Made by a program: the position numbers and the translations under genes | Notes under the pieces: model-generated | What the model was told of the DNA's origin: nothing | The model's input: the letters and a program-made list of their open reading frames with translations, nothing else | Database searches by the model: none | Assembly (NCBI GenBank): GCA_023333565.1 | Contig: JAJKFH010001865.1 | Span: forward strand, 5,022,001 to 5,086,000 | Origin: Puffinus mauretanicus | Lineage: Eukaryota > Chordata > Aves > Procellariiformes > Procellariidae | DNA: 64,000 nt | Direction of reading: 5' to 3' | In this document: piece by piece, positions 38,201 through 50,082 of the stretch | How positions within the stretch are numbered: the stretch's first letter is position 1 | Layout of the letters: each line of letters begins with the position of its first letter

Positions 38201-38995
38201 CTTTTATGTCTGGGGGTTTGCCAGAAGAAGCCTCATTCCCCAGGCAACCGGGCTCACCGCTGCCCACCGCTGCCCACGCCGTACGGACGTGAATGCTCCT
38301 CTTGTGAATGTCCCCATTTCATAAACCCTTCCATCCTGTGTTACAGTGAGGACACATCGTCAATGTCCACACCTGACAGGAGAATAACCTTGGCTCTGAA
38401 TCTCTTCTTGCATCCAAGGTATAAATCAGCAAAAAGCCTGATGTACTGCACCAGCAGGAAAAAAAAGATGAGAGACCAGAATTGGGCTGTTTGCTTTTTG
38501 ATGACAAATTGGATTTTCTTTGTTCAGTGTGCTAGCTATTAGCTTCCAGTGAGAGGAGCTGGCAACTTGAGCAACCACTTCTTGGTGGGGTCAGAGATCC
38601 CTGGCTGGGGAAAGAAGAGCGGGGTTAGGGGAGGCTGTAGGAGCCCCATGCGGAGGCTCCTGCCTGTACAATTTACCAGAAGCCCTTTGCCTCCCGGCGG
38701 GGGAAAGCATCATGTCTCGCCAATGGCACCAGCACTGCAGAAGGTAAAACCCTTCCCTACTACATGGGGAGATGGAGGCCAGGTACGGTCCTGGGTGGAA
38801 GACGTGGGTCTTTGAAAACAATACCAGAGGCAAGTGCTGATCAGGTTTCTCAGTGCGACCCTGTCCTGAGAGAAACCATGCCGATGGTGCGTGATCCGGA
38901 GGAGACTGCTGATACCTTGTCCTTCAGCTCTGCAGCTTTGGTGCAAGCAATGCTGGACTCTTGGGTCTGGTTTTCCTGAGGACGTGCCAAAGCAC
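35260..38995 (-). CDS. Unrecognised Sel1-repeat protein, seven C-terminal coding exons
   Basis: I do not recognise this gene by name. Coding exons in transcript order, minus strand: 38,916-38,995; 38,787-38,860; 38,373-38,445; 37,712-37,853; 37,500-37,545; 36,447-36,533; 35,260-35,356 (TGA at 35,260-35,262). Every junction keeps one open frame and each exon is flanked by AG and GT. The fourth exon encodes a hydrophobic run (VITTGLLLLYIPLCY) and then the helix AHMYARLGYPNAQ. The next junction reads GQRYLQGAGVEKNEDMAMHW, a textbook Sel1 unit (A..G..Y..G.GV.kn...A..W). A second unit follows (FRQAAGQGHPHSS, then NLAV), then EVEKLLGVAAAHGLREAQ, and the protein ends KSRKLP. Sel1 repeats are TPR-like helical pairs used as protein-interaction scaffolds, often in ER quality control. 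The hydrophobic run may be a membrane segment or a buried helix. The four Sel1 exons are firm; the three upstream ones are supported by phase and splice sites only. The Sel1 motifs cross introns intact, which argues against a retropseudogene. Confidence 0.8.
35821..35847. repeat. C11-A16 low-complexity tract
   Basis: Eleven C followed by sixteen A, inside an intron of the minus-strand Sel1-repeat gene. Confidence 0.93.
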
Positions 38996-39220
38996 CTGCA
39001 GGCTCCCTGCACGCCACTGTCCCTCTCTTGCGGACACAGGAGCAGAGCAGATACGAGCAGTTCCATTTCAATGGCCAAGTCAGAAACAGGTCCTAAGGCC
39101 CGTCCGGGTGACAGCGGCTGTCACAGAACAAGCACGCTTCTTCATCTGTGCATAATTTATTGGTACAGGTACTTGTGAATAGTGACTGCAGCATGTATGT
39201 ATGCAGGTTTGTCACCATAC

Positions 39221-42200
39221 CATGCTTAGAATGAGCCAAGGGAACAAGAAGCAGCTGGAAAGGATGACGAGACACAAGAGCTTTAACACCCGGTGGCTCC
39301 TCTGGCCACTACAGGGGGTTTGATGCAACTGATACAGATGGGTGCAAAAACCAACTCCCCCTCATTTTGGGGGATGTGGCACATGAGCTATATGCAGACC
39401 ATTGCAAAGCAAACAACACATTTAGGTCCTGATCCGCTTCTCAGCTGTCTGGAGAGCTTGAGGGCAGAGGTGGTATGGGTCCGGCATTTCGTTGCTGTTT
39501 TGCAGGGGCTCCTGTGCTCCCACATACCATGATCACCTGCAGAGACAGCTGGACGCAGTAGGCTGCTAAGAGCTTGTTATCTCCTAATTGGGACCCAGGT
39601 CCTGGATCAGGCCCATCTCTAATTGGGATTAGTGAATGCTGAGGATTAAATGAGCCTAGTTAGCTAATTAGGCTAAGTAGATAAAATAGGTAAGCAATAA
39701 TGACATGCAAATGCACTGACATTTGATTTTCTGGCTGCCAAGCTTAGGCATGTAGGAAATTTTGCTGTTCTGTTTGAGACCCCCCATTCAGCCCGTGCGA
39801 TGCCATTGCTCAGACAAGGATGATTCCCAGATGTTTTGACAGAAAAGTTCTCCTGTAACGCACCGGGGATCTGCAGGACCTGAAAGCACTGATGGATATG
39901 TAAATCCCTGTAAGCCAATGGCAAGTCCAAGGGGAAATGCAAGCCATAGATCAATTCAGTTACTGCTGAATGCTTTTGTCTTATTTAAGAGGAGGAAATG
40001 ATACTCCTGAAAAAAATTATGATGGCTAGAAATACAGTAGGAAGTGCTCCTTGCTGGAGACACGGCTGATGTTAAGGGTCTGGCTCAGGCAGAGCTGAGC
40101 GCAGATCTCTGGTGAAGGGAAGGGCAGCATTTCTGAAGAGCAAAGGCTGCTGAGGGAGAGGCTGGTTTCAGACAGCAACCGTGCGCTGCCTACCACTGTC
40201 ACTGTGCTATTTTGTCACTGTTGCAGAGGCTGGAATATGTCAGGGAATGGTTCAGGTGGTTGCAGGAGACGGGGTGCGCAATGCTGCAAGAGGCGGCGGC
40301 AGTGCTTCTATGGGTGCAGATCTGGGGGCTGCAGGATGCTCACGGCTGTGGCATCTCCTTTACGCTCTGCACGGGGCTGCCTGAAGTCTCGGAAAGGGAG
40401 CGGGAAATGTGGTATTTGGGAGGAGCTGTTCCTGTTGCGGGTCCAGTACATCCACCACAGATAACAGCAAACCAACGACCAACTATTTCTAAATAAAAGG
40501 GGAAAGGACGTGGTGGGAAAGGTGCTGCAGGTAACAGGAAACCTCTACAGCCAGGCTGCAACCATAGACCAGCGCCACAGGCGTACATCGCAGCACAAAT
40601 TCTCCCTGCAGGATGCCACCTCTCCATGGTGTCGTCCGTGATGATCAGCCATCTGCTGCTGGTGGCTCCTGCCCTCACTGCTGCGGTGACAGCGTGCCTG
40701 GCTCCTGCCAGGCGGGTGGCCTGGGAACCGCTGGATGTCCACTTTTAGTCCCAGGCTGGTTTTAGTGGGAAGGATTTCATCTTTTTGCAGTTGTGTAGGC
40801 ACTGTCAGATGTGGCAAGTGAGACATTTCACGGGCAGTTCCTTTAGAAATGGCCCACTGAGCATCCCTAATCTGATTTTTGGGGTTTTGGGGTTTTTTTT
40901 TCTATTTTCTTTTCCTAAGCCTTCCTAAAGGGCAAGGAAGACCGAGACCTATGCACAGCAAAAGGCAGGTGCACAAAGTGCTGGAGTGCACTGATCCCAG
41001 CTCTGGGACATGGCACCACAAACAGTCCTCGCTTGGCTGCCCACCAACTTCCGAACAGGCATCTAAAAGCACGCAGCTAGTCCCGCAGCAAGCAGAGACG
41101 TTAGCACACGTTTTCATCATTAGTTAGCAAAAATACTCCTTTGCCCTCTGCTGTGGGTACACCTGTGCTCCAGGTAAATGTTGTGCTGTTTTGAACGTCT
41201 CCAAGACTGAGAGAGAGGGGAAATGTAATGATGTTTCTCAAGAAGCAGCTGCTGACGGAGGCGGCACCCTGAAGTGAGATCTCCCTGCAGGAGGGGTAAA
41301 GGAGGGAGGTGCAAGTCCTCTGGTCCCCTGGTTGTCCGCAGCCCCTCGCCCTCGTGGCCGGCACCGGGGACCCAAGGCACAGTATACCAGTGGTCCCCGA
41401 AACCGAGAGCTCCTTGGAGACCCCAGCCGGGCAATGACCACTAGTCCACCACAAACACAGGAATGCGGGGAGCTTGTGGCATTGCCCCACGCAGGGGTGG
41501 GAAGCAGACCACTGGCCTGAAACCACCTTTGTAGTCTTGGGGGGAAGTCTCAGTTGCTCGCCCCCACCCTTTTCTTCTGTGGCGACTCATTCGGAAACTA
41601 CTTTGTGTGTTTCAGACCTTGCATCGTTGGGGCTGCTCTAAAGCAAGAGGAAGCCCAGTGGTATCGGTGGGGCTACACCAGTGAACCAGGCAGTGAGGGA
41701 GCCAAACCAGGCTGTGCATGCATATGTAAGCAACCTGGTTCCTACGGCAGCTTTGGCTGTCTCGCCTGCACCGTCACCCCTGTGCCAAAGCCAGGTGATC
41801 AAGATCAAAAAAGTGATCAAGAGGAATGCCTAAAAATCCCACCCGAAACGACTGCACTGGAAGATGCCACATTACTGTGCGCGAGCAAACTCTGCATTGC
41901 AACAACTATCGGCGACTCCTGAGTTGCGTTCTCCATGCCAGTGAGCAGAAAGTCCCAGGGACTCTGCAGAGGCTTCGGTGACATTGCAATCAGGTCTGGG
42001 CAAGGCCAGGGTGCTAAGAATTGCATCGTAAGACTCACATTTGAGAGGCTGTTGTGTGCAAGCGGCTCCCTGTGGCTTCAACCCACCCTGGCACCAGCGG
42101 CTTTCAGGGGCTGCGGGGTCCAGGGCGTCATATAACAACCCGATGCCAGCGCTCCCACCCCAACCCCAGCCCCACACTTACCTCCCACCTGCTCCATGCT

Positions 42201-44476
42201 GAGCCGGGGGGTTTCCCACTCCCTGGAGAAGGATTTGCCCGGCAGGTATCAGCACTGCCCCTTCCCTCCAGTCGCCACCGCGCTGCAGGCTTCGTGTCCC
42301 CCATCTCTCCCTCCCGCAGGAGATCTGAGCACTTCATTTTAACCTGGTCCGCTCCCCGTCTCGCCAGGCACCGCTGCCGCCCTGCCATAAGTCTTCCCCA
42401 TCACTGCCTCTTAGTTTTACTCCTGATTTATGGTAGCAGTAGCCCAGCTGCTTCACTAAGATAAGAGGGATGGATACACATCCCCTCACAGAGTCAACGA
42501 AAAGATGTTTTTGCTGAAACCCTTTCAAACCATTGATGTTTAACTCTCTCTGTGCTGAATATTTCTCTTTCTTCAGACTGCTCCCAGGTGTTGCAAGTCC
42601 CCCACCTGTCAATCGTTGTATTTGACAAACTTGATGAAGTTTTTTTTCTTTCTGCTTTTCTGAGAAGGAAAGTGCTTCACAAGCAGTGATAACGCTACTC
42701 ACCACTGCAGATGTTCAGTATCTTGTTATTTCAACTGCATGGCCTCCACGGGCACATGGAGTTTTGGACAAATGCAAGAACATGCAGGCCCAGCCCCAGG
42801 TGGGAAAATTAGAAAAGGTGCAATGATGTATAATCAGGAAATTATCAGAACATACAAAACCCCCACAAAATTCGACAGGATGGGATTTTTTTTTTAAGCT
42901 AGAAAAGAGCTTACTTGTTAAAGGCAGTCATTTTATAACTGTATAATTATGCCTCTATTCATCTGCAGTAACTCCACCTAGTGACTTTCAGACACTAAAT
43001 TCTGTTTTGCTTTCACATTTAAGAAAACATCTGCTTTTAACACAGGATCCCTAATGCATGTTACCTTTCCTGCTCTGAAGTCCTAGCAGAGGCTCTTAAC
43101 CGGATGGCCATCAGACAAGGTCCATCTTGTGCAAGTGCTGACCTTGCCTGGTTGCCTGACAGTAAAAAATAAAAAAATGTTTTTTCTTTCCAATTTTACA
43201 GCAAGGTAAGTGCCCTGCTTTGGTTTTAAAGGCAACCCCACCCCCAAAGAACAAGGATACCTCTTTGGCAATGATGACTCAGCCTAAAAATTGTACCGAA
43301 GAGGAAACCCTTCAGCCTTTCGTATTTTATTTCTTATGTTATGCTGCCACCATTGGGCCAATTTCATTTGCTCAGTCACAGCCCCATTACAGTTGAAGTG
43401 ATCCATTTTTATGCCCCTGGTCAAAGTGTGAAACCATTTTCACAGTATATCAGATTTAATTGGACATTAATAGTCATACTGCAGGATCAATTGCTTCCAA
43501 GTATAAACCTCTGCATTAAGGAAACTAAAATAACTCAGAGATTTCTAAAACGAGTCCAGAGCAGAAAGACCTTCACTGCAGCAAAGAGCAAGGAAAAGAT
43601 GAAATAATGTGAGGAGTCTAATACCCACTTACCCTTCTTTTTTTTTGTTTTCTTTTTAGCTACAATTATTAGAATTTAAAGATAAAGAAAAACCACCTCT
43701 CGGGGAATCATTCTTCTTGGGATGAACCCCCTACAGCTGCAGATCCCAAATTTTGGCAGAATTGAGCTCCTGAGTCATTCTTATTGTTGCTTCTAAAGGC
43801 GTATCGGTAACAGTTATATTCATACTGACACCTCGCCTAGCTCCAGGAAATTGGTACTTTTCTCGGTGTAAAACAGACCCTGGGGCTTGCGGTTCTTTGT
43901 TGCAGGTGACTAAAACCGAGAACATGTTATTATTAATTACGCATTATGCAGTGAGGACTATGCCATCTGTGTTACAAGCCAGGTGCAGTACAGGGTCTCA
44001 TTTCAGCTGTGAGCTTGAGTTAATTCTCTACAAAAATCAACGTACACCACGAGGAAGCAAAGCAGGTTGTCGATGTAGAAACACATGATGGCTGTAGTAG
44101 CTGCCTCCTACCAACAAAGAAGAATTGGATCCCTTCTACCTGCAACAACTTCGGAAAGGACAAGCCTCCCAGTGAATTTTCTCTCTGCTTTTCCAAGGGG
44201 CAGATGGCATTTCTATTTTCCCTTTCATCTTCACAGAACAATTTGTGAAGAACCGCTTGCAGCTCCTACAAAGCACCGTTTTGACTGAAAACCTGGAGCC
44301 AGCCACGTTCAGGAAAACACACTTTTCCTCCTGTTTCTTTTTCACATAAAGGATTTCTCTAACCACACGGTTTCTCTTTTCCTCCTTGCTGTATTGGTGT
44401 GGTCGGGGCTAGAAGCACTCAGACACTCCATTTCGATTGATAGGTGGATGTCAAGTGCTGGAAGAAGAATGGGTGG
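39221..44476 (-). CDS. Candidate upstream exons of the Sel1-repeat gene
   Basis: Eight further minus-strand segments have good acceptor and donor sites and mutually compatible phases, and would join the Sel1 gene without a stop: 44,369-44,476; 44,140-44,265; 43,832-43,909; 43,480-43,544; 43,101-43,155; 41,163-41,284; 40,344-40,488; 39,221-39,308. The best are 44,140-44,265 (42 codons, including AVLHKLFCEDERENR), 43,480-43,544 (SYFSFLNAEVYTWKQ) and 41,163-41,284 (acceptor after a long pyrimidine tract). The last exon leaves one base that is completed by the two leading bases of 38,916-38,995. I see no domain in this part. Several segments are open in more than one frame, some donors are weak (GCC|GTGAGC, CCG|GTTAAG), and no initiator methionine was found. 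Treat it as a hypothesis; the true 5' end may differ or lie further right. Confidence 0.35.
39589..39712. promoter_or_regulatory. AT-rich cluster with octamer and homeodomain sites
   Basis: Repeated TAATT/TAATC/TTAAAT cores (AGCTAATTAGGC among them) end in an exact POU octamer ATGCAAAT at 39,705-39,712. There is no coding frame. If the upstream exon model is right it lies in an intron of the Sel1-repeat gene. It is a candidate enhancer only. Confidence 0.3.
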
Positions 44477-44791
44477 CTGTGAGTGTAAAGAGTTAATAGG
44501 ACAAAGTCACTGTTTGGGAGAGCCGGTGACTAGACTGAAGTCCCACCGAGAAGAGAAAGGATTTTCTTTTCTTTTCAAAGGATTGCACTGAAAGCCAGAT
44601 GTTTAAAGTTTGCTACTCTTTGTTCCAAATTAACTTAAACCTTTTAGTAAGCAGATGGATTAAAGAAACATACAATTATTGAAAGAATTATATAATAGAT
44701 ATTATTGAAAGAATGAACCAAAATAAGACATGCTCATAGCACACTGCCAGTTCAAACCCAACACATTGGCTTCACCACCTCAGAGGCAGAC

Positions 44792-45221
44792 TGTTAACAA
44801 TGTAGGCTTCGTCTAGGAGTGGTAGTGGATTAAACAACAAGAAGCAATTAGCCCAAAAAGCTTTTTCCAGGTTCCTTTATTAGGAAAAGAAATGCATATA
44901 ACCAAATTGCTGCAAGTGGTACAGGCGTATTTAATTACAATGTCGTCTGGGCATAGGCATCATAGGGCAAATTAGATCCACCCTGAGAGCTCCCCAACTT
45001 GAACATAGTTGGAGTAGGTATTCGCTCATGGCTTATAGCACAACACAAAATATGGCATAAATATTACTTACTTCAGTTACTATACTGGACGGAGCTCAAA
45101 TATGGGTAACAGGGAGGACCAAGGCATGCAGCAACAAAAAGGGAGTGTGGGAGGACAAGTTTCTGCATAAGACGATGGGAGGGGTGAGAGTAAGGACTTC
45201 TGGCTGGCACCGTCTCTGACA
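44792..45221 (-). mobile_element. LTR-like fragment, possible solo LTR
   Basis: Read on the minus strand, the segment starts TGTCAGAG and ends TTGTTAACA, giving TG...CA termini with a TGT/ACA inverted repeat. A TATAAG box (45,032-45,037) is followed about 155 bases later by AATAAA (44,876-44,881), then about 85 bases to the end, which fits U3-R-U5 order. A clean target-site duplication is not visible (CAGAC flanks a slightly shorter version), there is no primer-binding site beyond the end, and no retroviral protein is recognised next to it. It could be an old solo LTR or coincidence. Confidence 0.3.
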
Positions 45222-45741
45222 GACGCTCATTTCATTTTGCCTAACTAGCTATAGCTTCCTTTCACAGCTGGCTAAACAAGAACAAGATAAAAATCTATTC
45301 AGACTAGTCATTATGACACTATTAATAGCAGATACAAGAGCATATAATGAACACCAGCATAGATATAAGGGGAGTTCAAGCCTCTCTGAAATCAGTATGC
45401 AAGTGTTATCCACAAATCTATTACAGAGACGTGCAAAGCTGTTTCCAGATACCAGATTAAAAAATGTATCATCTGTTAAACCAAACAGTTGCATCCATTT
45501 ATCACCATGCACAACACAACAGTGCAGCTGGAGAGAATGTGATCTTCCTGAACCCAAATACAGCAGCCGGCAGGGAGACCCAACCAAGCAGAACCCTGTC
45601 ATTTGATAGAGGTCCTGCAAAAGGGTGGCAGGGAAGCCCTCTGCAAGGGTGGAGGACCCCAGGGGCAAATACAAGCCATACTGTAATTGATCTCACCACA
45701 AAAATAGAGCCTAAATGAACGTAAGCAGTGGTTAAAGACTT

Positions 45742-45760
45742 AAAAAAAAAAAAAAAAAAA
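45742..45760 (+). repeat. A19 tract
   Basis: Nineteen A residues. It may be the tail of a retroposed copy, but no source sequence or target duplication is recognisable. Confidence 0.9.
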
Positions 45761-48700
45761 CAAACTAAATCACTCACCTAAGGTGGAATTAGGTCAAAGT
45801 TAGGCATACTAAAACCTCTGACTAAAAACTGTATGCTAAAAACTAAGCTGTCTCTGTCACCTTAGCTTAGCTGTCACCTAAAAAAATTAATTCCCCAAAT
45901 GCCTTCCCCTGTGTGGCTTTGAAGTTCCCCAGATATTCAAATTTGTATGGAATACCACGGCAGGGCTGAGCACCTAGGCGTATATCTCCCACATAAATTC
46001 ATTCAGGATCCAGAAACTGCAAAGTTCTCTGAGGGATGTGATACAAAGAGTTTTCTGGGAGCGCTTCATTCATTAGTCTACCAATGAAGATGATCTCCAC
46101 CACTTCTGCAGAAATTAAAACCCTGCAAGCAACGAATTCAAGAGAGAGTCCAAATAATACCGTGTTCATAGCCTAGCAGTCAGTGAGGGGTGAGAAGTGG
46201 TCCCTGCTTTAGAGAATGTGTCCATATTTTGCAGGTGAGTGAAAATGACTGTTAGTCTCCACGGAAATCATATTCAGCAGTAGACAGAGTAGAAAGGAAA
46301 GCAGCACTATACCCCAGTTCTCCTAAGACATGTTGAAAAATGTGCTCTGAGAACGTAGCCAGGCGATTGAATGTCCTTCAGCTAGAACTCTGTCTCCAAA
46401 GGGGAGGTAATCTTTACCCGGCAGCTCACGCTGCAAGGCTGGCTGCCTCCCAGCGAGGAGCCGCACAAAGCCTGCTCAGGCAGGGCACAGCGCTCGGTGG
46501 GAGCTGGCAGGCGTACCAGCGGCAAAGCCGCCCGGCTTCACGGGATAGGTGTGAAGCGCCTGCGGTCCAGGATACATCAGCGGCCTGTCTGTTGGGTTGC
46601 ACGTAACATACTACAACGAAAGGAGGTCATCACAGCATGCCTCACCGAAAGCAGACAACGGTTTAGTACAAATACAACAATGAGAAGCATCAGAAAAACT
46701 GAATACTAATAAAGCAGTGGCACAAGGGCTGGGTAAATGATGCAAAGCCCTTCATTGCTGGCCTTCAGAGGTGATAAAAAGATACGCCTTGCCACTGAGA
46801 CCACAGGGTATGAATACCATTAAACAAGCCCAACTATCAGCAATTCCCTTTCTAGACCCACTGCATGACTTGCATCTTTCCTCACCAGGTTCCCCATAAC
46901 CCTTCCTTTTAGAGGGATTTTTCACCTTCTTAAGGGGACCTATTAATGTTAATTGGACCCATAAAAGCCAATTACTCTGCTCCCCCTTGAAGCATATCTT
47001 CCTTCTCCCCCATGAGGTGGTTACATTATAAAAGCTGGATGAGACGCTTGGGGTACTGGTTTCATCAGGAAGATGGAGGTGGTAAGTGCTCCCTTTGTGT
47101 ATATGGGATTGAGGTTGAGTTATTTGTGCTCACAACTGAGTCTGAAGTTGCTTTGGGTTTTTTCCTGGTGTACCTAGGTTAGTTTTAATTTCTCTCTTTA
47201 AATATCGGGGAGGGGGGTGTCAGGTTGTTCTTGTTAGAGAGGCTTGTTAGCTAGCATAGGGTGATCTGAGGCTAGTTTCACGTACTCTACCTGACATGTC
47301 CCTAACCTGATCTGTTTGATAAACATACACCCTTGTGTTAGCTTAACCTTCAGTGTTGGCTGCCTTGGCCGCATAATCCCAGCCGTAAGGAGCCCCGAGC
47401 GGCTGAAAGCGTGCAGCCGAAGCGAGCCGTCAGGGAAGCTCACGTGGGAAGCGGGGAAAGTCTGTGGCAGGGATTATCTCCATCTGGTAGGAGGCTTTTT
47501 TGTTCCGCTTCCTACCACTTCTGTGGACAGAAACCAGGGAGAAAAATCAATTTTCCTCCTCCTACATCTCGAATACTATTCCCAGAGGGTCTTACGGCCT
47601 GCAACTCGGCTTCTCTTCCCCGTAAGGAAAAGGGCAAATGGATCCTTGCTGTAGGCACTTTGGACAGACATAACTTTTAAAATAGCAAGTTGAACAAAAT
47701 CTTAACTTCTGCAGCCTTCTGTAAAATCTTCAGGTTTGTTTTTAAACTTGAAAAAAACCCAAAACCCTCTTGTCTTCTTGCTTGCTGAAGGAGAGCATAA
47801 ACAACTAATGCTTCAAATAGACAGAGGCACCAGACAGTTACATAAAAACAAATCACCAGATTCCTGCATGTAGGAGTGTCTGCTCTCAGTTCGGTCCTGC
47901 CTCTCTGCGCGTGTGCCTGGAAGTAGGTCTCCCCTCCCTGAAGCGGGGGCAGCTAGCACAAAATGCCCGAACTGAAACTCGGGTGTTGAAGGCATTGACC
48001 ACGTGGCCTTAGGCTGTCTGGAGGTTTGAGCAAAGGGTCCTTTGTAACCGGGGGACCAAGTATTTGGGGTTAGCCGTAGGAGCAGAAGAACCACAAAGTT
48101 TTAAATCGTTACTATTTCAGTAAACAGCTGAAAAAAACCTTGAAAGGAGCTCTAGGGATCAGCACGTACCCTCCTGTCTTAGAGCTCTGAGTATTCCGCT
48201 TGGTGTAGACCTGAAGAAAGTGGAAAAGTTATGGCAAGGAGAGTATCCTCATGACAACTTTATGCTCAGCTCTATGTCCCGTTAAACGTCTGTCTGTTAA
48301 CAGTACTCATCACACTTGGGACCCTTTCATATCAAGGAAATACATACGTTAACGCCTACTAAAGTAGTGGGTTTGTGATTAGATTGGTAAAGCACATGAG
48401 GGATCGAGCTAGTTTTCCCTCTAAAGAGCTTTTCAGCCATTGAAAGGCCAAGGTTTCTCACTGAGCTTGTATATTCACAGTGTCTCTCAGATAACCAAGA
48501 TCTACAGTGTTCTGGAATAGCACAATGAATTGTTACTTTTTTGGAATTGAAAGAGGTAGATTAACTGAGAAGGTCTCCAACTGATGTCCGAGTTAAATGG
48601 CTAGCTTTGTTTTTTTTTCTGAAGTAGAAATAACGATGCTGTACTGAAAATGGCACCTAAAAAAAAAAAATGGGGCTAAGGCTTCATTTCAGGGAAATAT

Positions 48701-49300
48701 AGGCAAGGATTTGAAGTGCTTAAGCTAAGGACATCTGCACTGCACTAATTAAATATTACACTCAGAATCAAATTAATGATGAACAGTTTTTAACCATAAT
48801 TTGTGAAATATCCAGTGAGAGAAATGGGTCTGAGGCAGGGTTGCCCTTGGTAATCACGCATCTCTTGCATAAGACAGAAGTAAAAATAAAGACCCGTGCA
48901 CGTGTGCGGAGTTGTTGGCCATGCTGCACCTCCCCGCCCCCAGCATCATGAAGAGTAGATGCCACTTCATCCTCGTTCAGATGGCAGTGGGTGGCCTCGT
49001 GTCTTCACTAATGCGGTGCAATAGCTCCTCATCCCCAGCCCGGGACGTAATCTCCTTCAGGCTGCTTCGGAGGTGCTTTGTATGCTAAGTCAATTAACTT
49101 TATTGGAGAAGGCTTCAACCGACAGCGTGGCAGATCTACAGCGATTTGAGTAAAAGGCGAGGCAGAGCGAGGCTGGGTACAGGAATGGGACCTGACAATA
49201 AATAACCCTTAACAAATGAGCTGGGGCGCTCGGTGACTTCCGGCAACCCCCTCTCACGCTGCTGATCCCGCCGAGCCCCGACACCCATCCCCTGCCTGCG
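45761..49300. other. Intergenic DNA upstream of H2AZ1
   Basis: Mostly unique, with a GC-richer patch near 46.42-46.56 kb and another near 47.37-47.47 kb. Apart from the TATA promoter candidate at 47.03 kb, nothing is supported. A first exon for the minus-strand Sel1-repeat gene may lie here but was not found. Confidence 0.4.
47027..47084 (+). promoter_or_regulatory. Candidate TATA promoter with mini first exon
   Basis: TATAAAAG at 47,027-47,034 is followed about 30 bases later by a pyrimidine-rich start region, then ATGGAGGTG (47,073-47,081) directly abutting a strong donor GTAAGT. The upstream 100 bases carry TTAATGTTAATTGG and CCATAAAAGCC, which resemble HNF1- and CDX-type sites. The arrangement is that of a tissue-specific vertebrate promoter with a short coding first exon. 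I found no convincing second exon, so it may belong to a non-coding transcript or be chance. Confidence 0.3.
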
Positions 49301-50082
49301 CGGCTGCACCCGTCCCTGTCTTTCCCTGCAGCGACAGCCGGGTCTCTCCCTCTGCAGAAGGCCTCGGGCGGGGGGGGCCGGCAGGACCCGGCTCTGACGC
49401 CTGGGTTTGCGGGGAGGCGGGTGCGGCCGGGCGCCTCTGGGGCAGGGCGGCCGCGGGCCGCAGGGGCGCGCGGGTGATGGAGGGTCGAGACCGCGGCCTG
49501 CGGGCAGGGCCTCTCGCCGCCTGAGGCGACGTCTGGGCGGCTGCCCCTCGGGCGGCAGTTTCCGCTCCCAGCCCGCTCCAGGTACGCTTGTTTGGGTTTT
49601 TTTTTAGTGTTTTGGGGTTTTTGTAATTTTATTTTATTTTATTTATTTCAGTCAGACTTTAGCTCTCGGAGGGTGAGACCCGGTTTCGGGGACTCGTGAA
49701 GCGACTCCACCGCCCGGCAGCAGCCGGCACGCCCGAAAGCCCGCCCTGATGCCTGGCGGGCGGCCCGCTCCTCCGCGGGAGGTACCCCGCGCCACCCCGG
49801 GCAGTGCGGGGACTGCGCCTCCGTCCCCCCGAAATAACGGCGGAGGGCGGAAGGGGGCCTGCGGGGGCTCCGGCCCGGGCAGCTCGGCCAGGGGACGCCA
49901 GGCGGAGCCCTGGCGTTGGCCAGCGGCGCTGGGGCAGGCCGCCGCCGCCACAACAGCCGGGGCCGGCAGAGCCCACCCGCGCTGGGGGCCGCCTCCCCCT
50001 GGGACTCAGCCCCCTGCCCCGGGCGCTCTCCGGGGCGGTCATAGCCCCCCCACCCCACCCCAGGCGCCTGTCCCTTTAAATA

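Noticed and set aside
38677..38734. Extra exon of the Sel1-repeat gene
   Set aside because: It has good AG and GT sites, but its intron to the exon at 38,787 would be only 52 bases. Skipping it keeps the frame between 38,787-38,860 and 38,373-38,445.
39840..40007. Further Sel1-gene exons near 40,007 and 39,915
   Set aside because: Both have good acceptors, but the gap between them would be about 56 bases and their phases do not fit the exon at 39,221-39,308.
45249..45674. 141-codon minus-strand frame
   Set aside because: Longest frame in AT-rich DNA nearby, but Cys/Leu-rich with no recognised domain, no fitting splice phase and an LTR-like segment next to it. Not enough to call a gene.
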